NCBI GenBank assembly: GCA_016183945.1
Contig: JACPDP010000068.1
Location: 1-7,936 of the forward strand
Direction of reading: 5' to 3'
Length of the DNA: 7,936 nt
DNA from: Magnetospirillum sp.
Lineage (GTDB): Bacteria > Pseudomonadota > Alphaproteobacteria > Rhodospirillales > Magnetospirillaceae
The notes under the pieces were generated by a model. That model did no database searches. It saw only the letters and a program-made list of their open reading frames with translations, and had not been told where the DNA came from. The stretch's first letter is position 1; each line of letters opens with the position of its first letter. This document shows positions 1-7,462 of the stretch, one piece after another. The translations under genes were made by a program, and so were the position numbers.

Positions 1-499
1 CGCCGGCGAGGTGGACATTGTCGAGCACGTTGAGGTCCAGCTCGCCCTCCAGCTCGACATCCTCGTCCAGGCTGGCGCCCTTGTCGCCGTAGCCCAGGCG
101 CTGCACCGTGCCGCGCAAGCGGTCCGACAGGAAGGTGGCGATGGCTCGGTAGAAGCGCGCCGAGAACCCGATGTCCGAGGCCAGCTTGTCGTTCAACGTC
201 TGGCGCGGGATGGTCAGCACCACGCAGTCGCTGTCGGCCAGCACCGAGGCCGAGGGCGGGCGTGAATCGATCAGCGACATTTCGCCCATGATCTCGCCCG
301 AGGACAGGCTGGCCACCACGCCGATGCCCTTGAGGCTCACCACCATGCGGCCGTCCAGCAGGATGAACATGGAATCGATCTGTTTGCCCTCGGTGATCAA
401 CGCGGTGCCGGCCGGTACCCGTTCGCGGTGGCCGGCCTTGCTCAGCCACTCGACATCGTCGTCGCTGAGCTGGCCGAGGATATAAAGAACCTTCCGCAT
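1..499 (-). CDS. Cyclic-nucleotide-binding-domain protein of the exporter operon (partial, C-terminus off the left edge)
   Basis: The first 166 residues are visible, starting MRKVLYILGQLSDDDVEWL and continuing beyond base 1. Residues about 10-130 form a cNMP-binding (CRP/PKA-type) beta-barrel domain: a PAGTALITEG strand (29-38), an FILLDGRMVVSL segment (45-56), and the phosphate-binding-cassette-like GEMSLIDSRPPSASV (68-86). The position that normally holds the phosphate-contacting Arg (R in R-[SA]-A-[ST]) appears to be Pro82, so canonical cAMP/cGMP binding is doubtful. No helix-turn-helix is seen in the visible part; residues 140-166 are acidic (LDEDVELEGELDLN). The ATG at 499 follows a GGGGGA stretch 8 bases upstream, and the gene lies 44 bases after the ABC protein stop, so it probably belongs to the same operon. 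In cyanobacteria, two-domain cNMP-binding proteins (TIGR03896) accompany NHLM exporters. A regulatory or assembly role for the exporter is inferred; the exact role is unknown. Confidence 0.88.
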   Translation of the reverse strand, partial: MRKVLYILGQLSDDDVEWLSKAGHRERVPAGTALITEGKQIDSMFILLDGRMVVSLKGIGVVASLSSGEIMGEMSLIDSRPPSASVLADSDCVVLTIPRQTLNDKLASDIGFSARFYRAIATFLSDRLRGTVQRLGYGDKGASLDEDVELEGELDLNVLDNVHLAG

Positions 500-543
500 G
501 TTATTGATCCCCCAATGAGAAATTAGGTGAACTCGCTCATAAG

Positions 544-3486
544 TCAGGTGAGCTGGCGCCGCGCCAACTCGGCGAACAGGCCGCCCTTGGTCATCAGCTC
601 GTCATAGGTACCGGCCTCGACCGCGCGGCCTTCGTTGAGGACGTAGATGCGGTTGGCGTCCTTCACCGTGCTGAGCCGGTGAGCGATGGCGATGCGGGTG
701 ACCGACAGGCGCGACAGGCTCTCGGTGACCACCGCCTGGGTGCGGTTGTCGAGCGCGCTGGTGGCTTCGTCGAAGAAGATGATGCGCGGCTTGGCCACGA
801 TGGCGCGGGCGATCAGCAGCCGCTGCACCTGGCCGCCCGACAGCGCCGCCGAGCCCTCGGTCAGCACCGTGTGCATGCCCATGGGCATGGCGCGGAGATC
901 CTCCTCCAGCCCGGCCATGCGCACCGCCTCCCAGGCGCCATCGACGGTGGCGTCGCTGGCTCCCTTGACGTTCTCGTAGATGCTGCCCGGCATCAGGCGG
1001 CCCGACTGCAGCACGACGCCGATCTGGCGGCGCACCGCCTGGACGTCCAGGGTGCGCAGGTCGAGACCGTCGTAGAAGATGCCGCCGGCCTCGGGCCGCT
1101 CGAAGCCCAGCAGCAGCTTCATCAGCGTCGACTTGCCGCAGCCGGACGGCCCCACCAGGGCGACGAACTGGCCGGGCTTGACGGTGACGGTCAAGCCGTT
1201 CAGCACCCGCGGGCTGTCGCGGTCGTAGCGGAAGAACACGCCGTTGACCTCGATGTCGCCGGCCAGCCGGCCGGGATCGGCCTTGGTGGCGTCGACCTCG
1301 GGCGAGGCCTGCAGCAGTGGTTTGGCGCGGCTGATCATGGGGGTGACGGTGAAGCACTGGATCACCGCCCGCGACACCTGCGCCATGGAGGCCATGAACA
1401 TGGTGAAGGCGGTGACGAAGGCGAGGAATTGGCCGGTCTCCAGCTTCTCGCCCGCCGCCAGGGTGACGATCAGGAACACCAGTCCCAGCGACAGGACGTC
1501 GTAGCCGGCCATGAACACCGCATAGCCGTTGGAGACTTTGCGGCTCCTCTGGGCGCGAGTCCGCATCTCGGCGAAGTTGCGACCCCAGTTGACCCAGGCG
1601 CGGTCCTCGGAGCCGGTCATCCGCAGCTTCTGGATACCGCTGATCAGCTGCAGCACCAGACTCATGATGTTGCCCGAGATGGCCTCGCCCTCGAACAGGG
1701 CCTTCAATTGGCGGAAGCCGGTATAGGCCGCGACCCCCACCATGATGATGAACATCAGCATGGCCACCAGCGCCGCCATGGGCTGGTAGTAGAACAGCAG
1801 CCCCAGGCTGGTCAGCGAGAACACGCCCGACATGAATGACGACATCACCAGGCCGGTCAGCGCCTTGCGCACAGCCTCGACCGTCAGGGTGCGGTTGGCG
1901 AGGTCGGCGGTGGAGTAGGTGGTGAAGAAGCTCGACGGCAGCCGCAGCAGGCGGTCGAGCACGCCGGCCTGCAGCGTGCCGGCGATGCGGCCCTCGATGC
2001 GCAGCATGGCGACGTCGCCGGTGATCTTGAAGATGACGCCGGCCAGGGCGGCGATGATCAGCGCCAGGCCGATCTGGATCAGCTGGCTGGTATGATGGCC
2101 GGGGATGATGGTCTGGAACACCGCGGCGGTGGCCACCGGCAGGGTATTGGCGACGATGCTGCCCACCGCCCCGGCGGCCATGGCCACCGCGATGTCGAAC
2201 TTCTGGTTGCGCAAGCCGAGCTTCAGCAGGTCGGTGACTTTCAGCGGCCCGTCGGGCAGGGGGGCATAGAAAGCCCACGCCATCGACTGGATGTGCATCG
2301 CCCGCTCCGGCGTCAGCGGCTGCGGCGGACCGCCCTGGGAGGGGTCGTGCAGGACGTAGCCGCTCCGCCTGCCCGCCACCAGGGCCAGCGGCCGTTCATC
2401 GTCGTCGGCGAAGGCCACCACCGGCCCGAGGTCCTGGCGCCACCAGTCGCCGCGCAAGGCCACCTGACGCACCCGCACCCGGGCAACGCGGGCCACCTCT
2501 TCCACGGTGAGCGGCTGATCCTCGCCGCGCCGGCGGGTCAGCAGCGCCGAGTTCTCGATGGTGATGCCCAACGGCTTGGCGGCGATGGCGCAGGCGTTGG
2601 CCAGGGCGTTGTCCGGACTGCCGGCGGCGCCGTGCTGCTGCCACGGCGACACCAGCCGGACCAGCCTGCCGAGGGTGCCGCCGATGGCGTCGGCCGACTT
2701 GGCGGCGCGCTTTTCCAGCCGCGACGCCTCGATGCTGTGTTCCTTGTCGATGCTGTGGGCCAGGCAGTGCAGGTAGCCGTCGTGGAAGGCCTGCATCCGC
2801 CCCCACCAGCCGGGGGCCAGCAGCAGCCCGGGGGTGGGATAGCCGGCCGCCTTCAATCCTCCCTCGGGGGGCTGCGTCAGGAACGAGTCCGAGGTCAGCG
2901 GCAGCAGCGCCCCCGCCGCCGACTCGGCGATGCCCATGTAGCGGGCCGAGCCCTCGACGATGAAGGCCCACACCACGCCGCGCGGCGTCACCACCAGATT
3001 GCCGGCCGGCGGCAGCGCCTCGGCGCCCGGCATCAGCGTCGTCACCGGCGCCGAGCGCACCGCGAAGAAGCGGGCGAGCCCGGCGGTAATGCCCTCGATC
3101 CAGAGGTCGAGCAGTCGCGCCAGGACGGGCTGCACCGTCGGCTGCGCCGCGATGCCCGCCAGCTCGGAGACGCCCAGGGCGAACACGGTGGCGCCGCGGC
3201 TGACGGCGATGATGTCCACCGGTCCGGCGGCGGCCTGGGCGAAGCCGCAGAACAGCCCCGGCGCCGGTATGTTGGCGAGGAAGTGACGCAGGCCCGGCCG
3301 CCCCTCGGCATCGCGCTCCACGGCAAAGATATCGACCACACCGGCGCCGACGAACCACTGCTCGGCCGAGCCGGTCAGGGGGATGATCCGGTTGGGCGGC
3401 AGTTCGACGGCGCGGCCCATATGCTCGACCATGGCGCCGAGGGGCTCGGGCAGGGCGGTTCGCGACAGGGAGACGACGGCGGTCAT
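544..3486 (-). CDS. NHLM-type bacteriocin/peptide exporter, ABC permease-ATPase without peptidase (TIGR03797-like)
   Basis: This 980-residue inner-membrane ABC exporter subunit has three parts. Residues 1-410 are a long soluble N-terminal region. Residues about 430-710 form the six-helix exporter membrane domain, with hydrophobic stretches near 433-457, 469-487, 545-566, 570-590, 657-677 and 686-700. Residues about 744-980 are the ATPase, with Walker A GPSGCGKST (779-787), Q-loop Gln827, signature LSGGQ (882-886), Walker B RIIFFDE (901-907), D-loop SALD and H-loop His936, so it looks catalytically competent. The N-terminal part has no Cys/His protease pair. Residues about 325-420 (GDWWRQDLGPVVAF, GYVLHDP, AFYAPLP) resemble the region that precedes the membrane domain in this family and may be a degenerate C39-like fold. 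The start follows the stop of the C39 exporter by 4 bases, which implies coupling. It probably pairs with that exporter as a heterodimer or acts in the same complex; this is inferred. Confidence 0.93.
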   Translation of the reverse strand: MTAVVSLSRTALPEPLGAMVEHMGRAVELPPNRIIPLTGSAEQWFVGAGVVDIFAVERDAEGRPGLRHFLANIPAPGLFCGFAQAAAGPVDIIAVSRGATVFALGVSELAGIAAQPTVQPVLARLLDLWIEGITAGLARFFAVRSAPVTTLMPGAEALPPAGNLVVTPRGVVWAFIVEGSARYMGIAESAAGALLPLTSDSFLTQPPEGGLKAAGYPTPGLLLAPGWWGRMQAFHDGYLHCLAHSIDKEHSIEASRLEKRAAKSADAIGGTLGRLVRLVSPWQQHGAAGSPDNALANACAIAAKPLGITIENSALLTRRRGEDQPLTVEEVARVARVRVRQVALRGDWWRQDLGPVVAFADDDERPLALVAGRRSGYVLHDPSQGGPPQPLTPERAMHIQSMAWAFYAPLPDGPLKVTDLLKLGLRNQKFDIAVAMAAGAVGSIVANTLPVATAAVFQTIIPGHHTSQLIQIGLALIIAALAGVIFKITGDVAMLRIEGRIAGTLQAGVLDRLLRLPSSFFTTYSTADLANRTLTVEAVRKALTGLVMSSFMSGVFSLTSLGLLFYYQPMAALVAMLMFIIMVGVAAYTGFRQLKALFEGEAISGNIMSLVLQLISGIQKLRMTGSEDRAWVNWGRNFAEMRTRAQRSRKVSNGYAVFMAGYDVLSLGLVFLIVTLAAGEKLETGQFLAFVTAFTMFMASMAQVSRAVIQCFTVTPMISRAKPLLQASPEVDATKADPGRLAGDIEVNGVFFRYDRDSPRVLNGLTVTVKPGQFVALVGPSGCGKSTLMKLLLGFERPEAGGIFYDGLDLRTLDVQAVRRQIGVVLQSGRLMPGSIYENVKGASDATVDGAWEAVRMAGLEEDLRAMPMGMHTVLTEGSAALSGGQVQRLLIARAIVAKPRIIFFDEATSALDNRTQAVVTESLSRLSVTRIAIAHRLSTVKDANRIYVLNEGRAVEAGTYDELMTKGGLFAELARRQLT

Positions 3487-3490
3487 GGCT

Positions 3491-5713
3491 TCAGCTCTCG
3501 ATGAGGCGGCGGTAGGGGCCGTCCTCGGCTTTCATCTGATCGTGCGTGCCGCGCTGGATGATGCGGCCGCGGTCGAGCACCACGATCTCGTCACAGTCCC
3601 GGATGGTCGACAGGCGGTGGGCGATGATGATGCAGGTGCAGCCGCGCCGTCGCAGATTCTCGACCACGGTCAGTTCGGTGGCGGCGTCCAGCGCGCTGGT
3701 GGCCTCGTCGAGGATCAGCACCGAGGGCTGCGCCGCCAGGGCGCGGGCGATCTCGATCCGCTGGCGCTGCCCGCCCGAAAAGTTGCGGCCGCCCTCGGAC
3801 ACCGCCGAGTCGTAGGCCTTGCCCCGCGCCACGATGTCGTCGTGGATCACCGCGTCCTTGGCGGCCCGCACCATGCGCTCGTCGGGCAGGGTGTCGTCCC
3901 ACAGCGTGATGTTGTCGCGAACGGTCCCCTCGAACAGGGCGATGTCCTGGTCGACGATGGCCACCGAGCCGCGGAACACCTCGCGCGGGTACGAGGCGAT
4001 GGCGCGGCCGTCGAACAGCAGCTCGCCCGACCAGGGCTGGTACAGCCCGGCCAGGATGCGGCCCACCGTCGATTTGCCCGAGCCCGAGCCGCCCACCAGC
4101 GCGACGCGGGTGCCCGGTTCCAGCGTCAGTGAGAAGCCCTCGATCATCGGCGGGTCCAGCGGCGAGAAGCCGAAGGCGAGGTCGCGCACCTCCACCCGCC
4201 CGGTCAGCGCGGTGAAGCCGGCCGGCAGCGGCTCGACGGTGGCGGGGTCCACCAGGAATTCGGCGTCGCGCTTGTGGCGCAGCACATCGTCGAGACGGTT
4301 GATGTTGCCCTCGGCGTCCTGCACCTGGGCGCCCAGGCCGACCAGGCTTTGCACCGGCGCCTGGAACTGGGCCATCAGCATCTGGAAGGCGATCAGCATG
4401 CCCACCGACAGCGCGCCGTCCATCACCCTGAGGCCGCCCACCATCAGGATCAGCGCCGAGGCGATGCCGCCCAGCAGGATGGGCACCGCCTGCAGCAACA
4501 GCCGGGTGCGGCCGAGGTCCTGTTCGGCGGTCACCACCTTGGCGTGGTAGGCGGCAATGCGCGAGAAGAACAGCGACTCCATGCCCGAGGCCTTGAAGCT
4601 GTCGATGATGCCGATGTTCTGGGTGGTGACGCCGGTCAGCTTGCCGCGGTCGAGCAGCAGCTTCTGGTTGGCGTCCGCCAGTTGCCGCGCCACCAGGCGA
4701 AGCGCCAGCAGGTTGCCGCCGGCAAAGGCGATTCCCAGCAGGGTCAGCACCACATCGTACTGGAACATCAGCAGCACGAACACCGCCATGGTGATCATGT
4801 TGAGGACGGCGTTGGCGAGGTCGCCGGTGATGGCGGTGGCGACGCGATCGTTCATGGCGACGCGCGACGCGATCTCGCCGCCGTAGCGCTGGCCGAAGAA
4901 GCCGATGGGCAGGCGCAGCACATGCCACAGTAAGCGGCTGGAGCCCTCCACCGACAGCTTGGTCTGCAGCTTCATCAGCTGTTCCTGCTGCAGCCAGGTG
5001 AGCATGCAGCGCACCAGTGCGGTCACCGCCATGGCCGCCAGCAGCGGCAACAGCCAATCCTTCAGCTTCTGGATCAGGTAATAGTCGATGAACACCCGCG
5101 AGAACGACGGCAGCAGCAGGGCCGGAATGGCCAATCCGACGCTGGCCAGCACCACATAAAGCAGCGCCGTCTCGATGCCGGGAATGCGGGTCTTCAGGCT
5201 CTTGAGGGCGTTGAGACGCTCGCCGCCCTTGACGAAGTCGTCGCCGGGCTCGAAGGCCAGCGCCACGCCGGTGAAGCATTCGTCGAACTCGACATTGGCG
5301 ACGCTGCGCGATCCGGTGGCGGGGTCGTTGAGGTGCACCGTGCCGTCGCCGAAGCCCTCGACCACCACGAAGTGGTTGAAGTTCCAGAACACCACCAGGG
5401 GCAGCGGCAGCCGGCGCAGGCCGTCAAGCTCCATCTTGAAGCCCTTGCCCTTGAGGCCGTAGGTGCGCGCCGCCTTGACGATGTTGGAGGCCTTGGAGCC
5501 GTCGCGGGTGACGCCGCAGGCGTAGCGCAGGTCCTCCAGCGGCACGAAGCGGCCGTGATAGGCCAGCACCATGGCCAGGCAGGCGGCGCCGCATTCCACC
5601 GCCTCCATCTGCAGCACCGTCGGCGTGGAGACCCGGATGCCGTCCGATTTGCCCCGCAGTCGCCGGATGCGTGCCATCAGGGGGGCCAGGAGTGAGGGGA
5701 GGGCGGCCGTCAT
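3491..5713 (-). CDS. NHLM-type exporter: C39 double-glycine peptidase / ABC permease / ATPase (TIGR03796-like)
   Basis: This 740-residue protein both trims double-glycine leaders and exports the product across the inner membrane. Residues about 28-155 are a peptidase C39 domain with all expected catalytic features: oxyanion Gln35 and nucleophile Cys41 in QMEAVECGAACLAM, His114 in NFNHFVVVEG, and Asp130 in LNDPATG. The membrane domain spans about 180-460, with hydrophobic stretches near 183-203, 221-240, 301-320, 322-345, 408-428 and 436-450. The ATPase spans about 505-740: Walker A GGSGSGKST (541-549), Gln589, signature SGGQ (646-649), Walker B VLILDE (665-670), and His699. The reading frame is open upstream to 5839, but those 42 residues lie inside the fusion-protein gene and are low-complexity Arg/Pro/His. 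The ATG at 5713 overlaps the preceding TGA as ATGA and fits the family. Its most obvious substrate is the divergent double-glycine precursor at 7385. Confidence 0.95.
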   Translation of the reverse strand: MTAALPSLLAPLMARIRRLRGKSDGIRVSTPTVLQMEAVECGAACLAMVLAYHGRFVPLEDLRYACGVTRDGSKASNIVKAARTYGLKGKGFKMELDGLRRLPLPLVVFWNFNHFVVVEGFGDGTVHLNDPATGSRSVANVEFDECFTGVALAFEPGDDFVKGGERLNALKSLKTRIPGIETALLYVVLASVGLAIPALLLPSFSRVFIDYYLIQKLKDWLLPLLAAMAVTALVRCMLTWLQQEQLMKLQTKLSVEGSSRLLWHVLRLPIGFFGQRYGGEIASRVAMNDRVATAITGDLANAVLNMITMAVFVLLMFQYDVVLTLLGIAFAGGNLLALRLVARQLADANQKLLLDRGKLTGVTTQNIGIIDSFKASGMESLFFSRIAAYHAKVVTAEQDLGRTRLLLQAVPILLGGIASALILMVGGLRVMDGALSVGMLIAFQMLMAQFQAPVQSLVGLGAQVQDAEGNINRLDDVLRHKRDAEFLVDPATVEPLPAGFTALTGRVEVRDLAFGFSPLDPPMIEGFSLTLEPGTRVALVGGSGSGKSTVGRILAGLYQPWSGELLFDGRAIASYPREVFRGSVAIVDQDIALFEGTVRDNITLWDDTLPDERMVRAAKDAVIHDDIVARGKAYDSAVSEGGRNFSGGQRQRIEIARALAAQPSVLILDEATSALDAATELTVVENLRRRGCTCIIIAHRLSTIRDCDEIVVLDRGRIIQRGTHDQMKAEDGPYRRLIES

Positions 5714-7011
5714 CGGTCGAGCAGGGATTCCAGGGCCGGGATGGCAAGGCTGATGAGGTGGATGTCGCGCACGGTGATCTGCGCCTCGGCCAGGGTGCCG
5801 TTGTTGACGTCGGCTTCCGGGCCGCGCGACGAGGACCACTTGAAGCCGGTGGGCGTGTCGGGGTCGCGTTCCAGTTCCACCACCACTTCGAACGGTGCCC
5901 CGCCGCCGGACAGCGACTGCACCAGGGCTTGGTTCTTCAGGGTGCGCATCATGCCCTCGGTGGTCGAGGGGATTTCCGCCACCGACTTCACCGTGCCGCG
6001 GATGAAGCCGTATTCTTCGCGCTTGACCGTCGAGGGCGCCACCTGTGCCGCCATGCCGGGACGCACCTTCTTGCCGTCGTTGGGCGGCACGAAGACCACG
6101 GCGAGCAGGTCTCCGGTCTTGTCCTTGACCGAACGGCTCGCGCGCGACGGCAGCAGGCTGAACAGGGCGGCGCTCTTTTCGACGACCTCGCCCTCGTTGA
6201 TCTTGAACTCGACGATGTCGCCGGAATAGGGGCTGAGCACCGCCGACTGGCGCGCCAGCTTCTCGGCCAGCGCTTCGATTTTCCGGGTGGCGGCGCCGAT
6301 GGCCATTTCCTTGTCCAGCAGCTCACGCTCCTTGCCGATGGAGAGCGTGGTCTCGTCGCGCTCCACCTGCTTGAGTTCGTTGTTGGCCTTGGACAGGGCC
6401 TCATAGGCCGCATTCAGGTCGATCTTGGTGTTGATGTAGCGTTGGCGGTCGATGATCTGCTTCTCCATCAACCGCGCTTCATTCTTTTCGCGCTCCTCCA
6501 GCCACTTGATGCGGTCCTGGACGTGGCGCAGGGATTCCTTGAGGTCTTTCTTCTTCTGCTCGAGCAGGGCCTTCTGCACCTTGGAGTCGCGACCTTGGAA
6601 GGCGATGATCTGGCCCCTCTGGCGCTCCAGTTCGGCCAGTTCCCCCTTGGCGGTTTCCAACTCCTGGCGCAGGTCGGGCTGTTCCAGGCGGGCCACCACC
6701 TGCCCGGCGGTGACCTTGTCGCCGGAGCGCACGAACAGTTTGGTGAGGCGCCCGCCATGCTCCGAGGCCACCGCAAGGACACCGCCGGGGCTGATCAGGA
6801 TGCCCTGCGACGGCACCTTCACCGGGACCGTGGCGAACACGCTCCACAACAGCGACCCCACCACCAGGACCATCACGCAGGCCATCATCAGCCATTGCAA
6901 CGGCGACGTGACCCGCATCACCTGGTCAAGTTGCTCGGGAGTCGACAAGCGCTCTATCGCGACCTGCCTGAAAATGGCTTGATTGTTGGACATTTGCCCC
7001 ACTTGCCCCAT
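5710..7011 (-). CDS. HlyD-family membrane-fusion protein of NHLM-type exporter (TIGR03794-like)
   Basis: This 433-residue periplasmic adaptor would link the inner-membrane ABC exporter to the outer membrane or periplasm. The cytoplasmic N-terminus has the family-typical stretch IERLSTPEQLDQVMRVTSP (19-37), followed by one membrane anchor at about 40-60. Two half-lipoyl (biotinyl-lipoyl-like) motifs lie at about 76-112 (GGRLTKLFVRSGDKVTAGQ) and 256-285 (SPYSGDIVEFKINEGEVVEK). Between them, residues about 113-256 are a charged, heptad-like helical hairpin rich in Lys/Glu/Gln. The C-terminal part (about 300-420) is the beta-barrel region. It is the first gene of the leftward operon and overlaps the next by 4 bases. 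Start choice is uncertain: ATG 7011 lacks a clear Shine-Dalgarno, and the in-frame ATG at 6993 (MSNNQAIFRQ) sits just after a GTGGGGCAA stretch. The two starts are separated by a tandem TGGGGCAA duplication. Confidence 0.93.
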   Translation of the reverse strand: MGQVGQMSNNQAIFRQVAIERLSTPEQLDQVMRVTSPLQWLMMACVMVLVVGSLLWSVFATVPVKVPSQGILISPGGVLAVASEHGGRLTKLFVRSGDKVTAGQVVARLEQPDLRQELETAKGELAELERQRGQIIAFQGRDSKVQKALLEQKKKDLKESLRHVQDRIKWLEEREKNEARLMEKQIIDRQRYINTKIDLNAAYEALSKANNELKQVERDETTLSIGKERELLDKEMAIGAATRKIEALAEKLARQSAVLSPYSGDIVEFKINEGEVVEKSAALFSLLPSRASRSVKDKTGDLLAVVFVPPNDGKKVRPGMAAQVAPSTVKREEYGFIRGTVKSVAEIPSTTEGMMRTLKNQALVQSLSGGGAPFEVVVELERDPDTPTGFKWSSSRGPEADVNNGTLAEAQITVRDIHLISLAIPALESLLDR

Positions 7012-7141
7012 GAGTCAAAAAAGAGGATAGCGCAAGTCGCCGGGTGGTGATATTTTTTTTGTCGAGGCATCTCGCGAGGGCGGAGGGCGAGCGACAAGAA
7101 GGCGGCGCTGCGCATGGTAGTAATCGGTGTGCGCCGCGTTA

Positions 7142-7160
7142 TTGTAAACCGGTTGTAAAC
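7142..7160. promoter_or_regulatory. Direct repeat TTGTAAAC x2, candidate operator
   Basis: TTGTAAAC occurs at 7142-7149 and again at 7153-7160, giving a repeat period of 11 bases, about one helical turn. Two protein subunits could therefore bind on the same face. The junction forms the palindrome AACCGGTT (7147-7154). It lies in the AT-rich centre of the divergent intergenic region, next to a long palindrome. The repeat is seen directly; the regulatory role and the binding factor are inferred and unknown. Confidence 0.45.
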
Positions 7161-7162
7161 AT

Positions 7163-7201
7163 CAGCAGCCAGCAATAATACATTATCATTTGCTGTTGCT
7201 G
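7163..7201. repeat. Long imperfect palindrome in the divergent promoter region
   Basis: The arms are CAGCA (7163-7167), AGCA (7171-7174) and ATAAT (7175-7179), then a 2-base centre, then ATTAT (7182-7186), TGCT (7191-7194) and TGCTG (7197-7201). The outer segments are interrupted by short unpaired stretches. It may be an operator for a dimeric regulator acting on both divergent units, or a weak hairpin if transcribed. No U-tract follows it, so a terminator is unlikely. Confidence 0.45.
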
Positions 7202-7285
7202 AGATTTAGCCGGGCTCAGGTCGACTTCCGTCCCACGGGTGTTTGGTAATACCAGTTACGCCGGTAGCGCCTTGGCGGCACGCTC

Positions 7286-7317
7286 GCCGTCATCCGATCC
7301 GCGGTTCTGCGGACGGC
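7286..7317 (+). other. Possible hairpin in the precursor 5' leader
   Basis: GCCGTC (7286-7291) can pair with GACGGC (7312-7317), enclosing a 20-base loop in which CGC (7300-7302) can pair with GCG (7309-7311). An alternative inner stem is TCCGC (7298-7302) with GCGGA (7309-7313). It lies 67 bases upstream of the precursor start codon, in what would be its untranslated leader. In GC-rich DNA such pairings arise often by chance, so this is a weak call. Confidence 0.25.
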
Positions 7318-7372
7318 CATCCACGACGGAGCGTTCCAGCTCGTGAGTGGCGCAACCTTCTTCATGCACGAT

Positions 7373-7377
7373 GGAGG
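7373..7377 (+). promoter_or_regulatory. Ribosome-binding site of the precursor gene
   Basis: GGAGG lies 7 bases before the ATG at 7385, close to the ideal Shine-Dalgarno sequence and spacing. It decides the start: an in-frame ATG at 7364 (adding MHDGGNA) has no comparable site upstream. The strength of the site suggests high translation, as expected for an exported peptide or structural protein. Confidence 0.85.
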
Positions 7378-7384
7378 AAACGCC

Positions 7385-7462
7385 ATGAGTGGTAATAATA
7401 AATCCGGTTTCGGTTCCGACGCCGAGTTGTCCGACCTGGACCTCGATGGTGTTGTCGGCGGT
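7385..7462 (+). other. Predicted double-glycine leader peptide (residues 1-26)
   Basis: This segment codes for the leader that the C39 domain would remove after Gly26. The N-terminal half (SGNNKSGFGSD) is polar and Gly/Asn-rich; the C-terminal half carries the conserved hydrophobic and Gly positions. It is short and shows no nitrile-hydratase-alpha-like or Nif11-like domain, unlike the long leaders for which NHLM systems were named. The start codon context (GGAGG, 7 bases) supports a leader of exactly this length. Confidence 0.8.

Larger units (their letters stand above)
7012..7384. other. Divergent intergenic and promoter region
   Basis: These 373 bases separate the leftward exporter operon from the rightward precursor gene and hold no convincing gene. 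The left part (7012-7060) has A6 and T8 tracts. The centre (about 7139-7205) is clearly AT-richer than the surrounding DNA and carries direct repeats and a palindrome. The right part (7205-7384) is GC-rich again and would be the 5' untranslated leader of the precursor mRNA if transcription starts near the AT-rich core. Promoters for both directions must lie here if both units are expressed, but I found no convincing -35/-10 pair on either strand: only partial matches such as TTGTAA and TATTAT at unsuitable spacing. Confidence 0.7.

Noticed and set aside
2092..3504. Long rightward open frame (470 codons) opposite the second ABC gene
   Set aside because: Its product is His/Gln/Arg/Gly-rich with no recognisable domain, typical of the antisense shadow of a GC-biased gene. 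The opposite strand has clear ABC motifs.
5714..5839. A 42-residue N-terminal extension of the C39 exporter (start at 5839)
   Set aside because: It overlaps the fusion-protein gene, has Arg/His/Pro-rich shadow composition, and the ATGA-overlap start at 5713 gives the normal family N-terminus.
7053..7078. T8 tract next to the CTCGCGAG palindrome as a terminator
   Set aside because: The T-run precedes the palindrome on the + strand, and on the - strand the run following it is A rather than T, so neither orientation gives a stem followed by a U-tract.
7114..7158. A 14-codon rightward mini-ORF in the intergenic region
   Set aside because: It is very short, has no good ribosome-binding site, and ends inside the TTGTAAAC repeats; a chance frame is the simplest explanation.
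6954..7175. Leftward 73-codon frame across the intergenic region and the fusion-protein start
   Set aside because: It lies in a different frame from the fusion-protein gene, starts within the palindrome and has no recognisable product.
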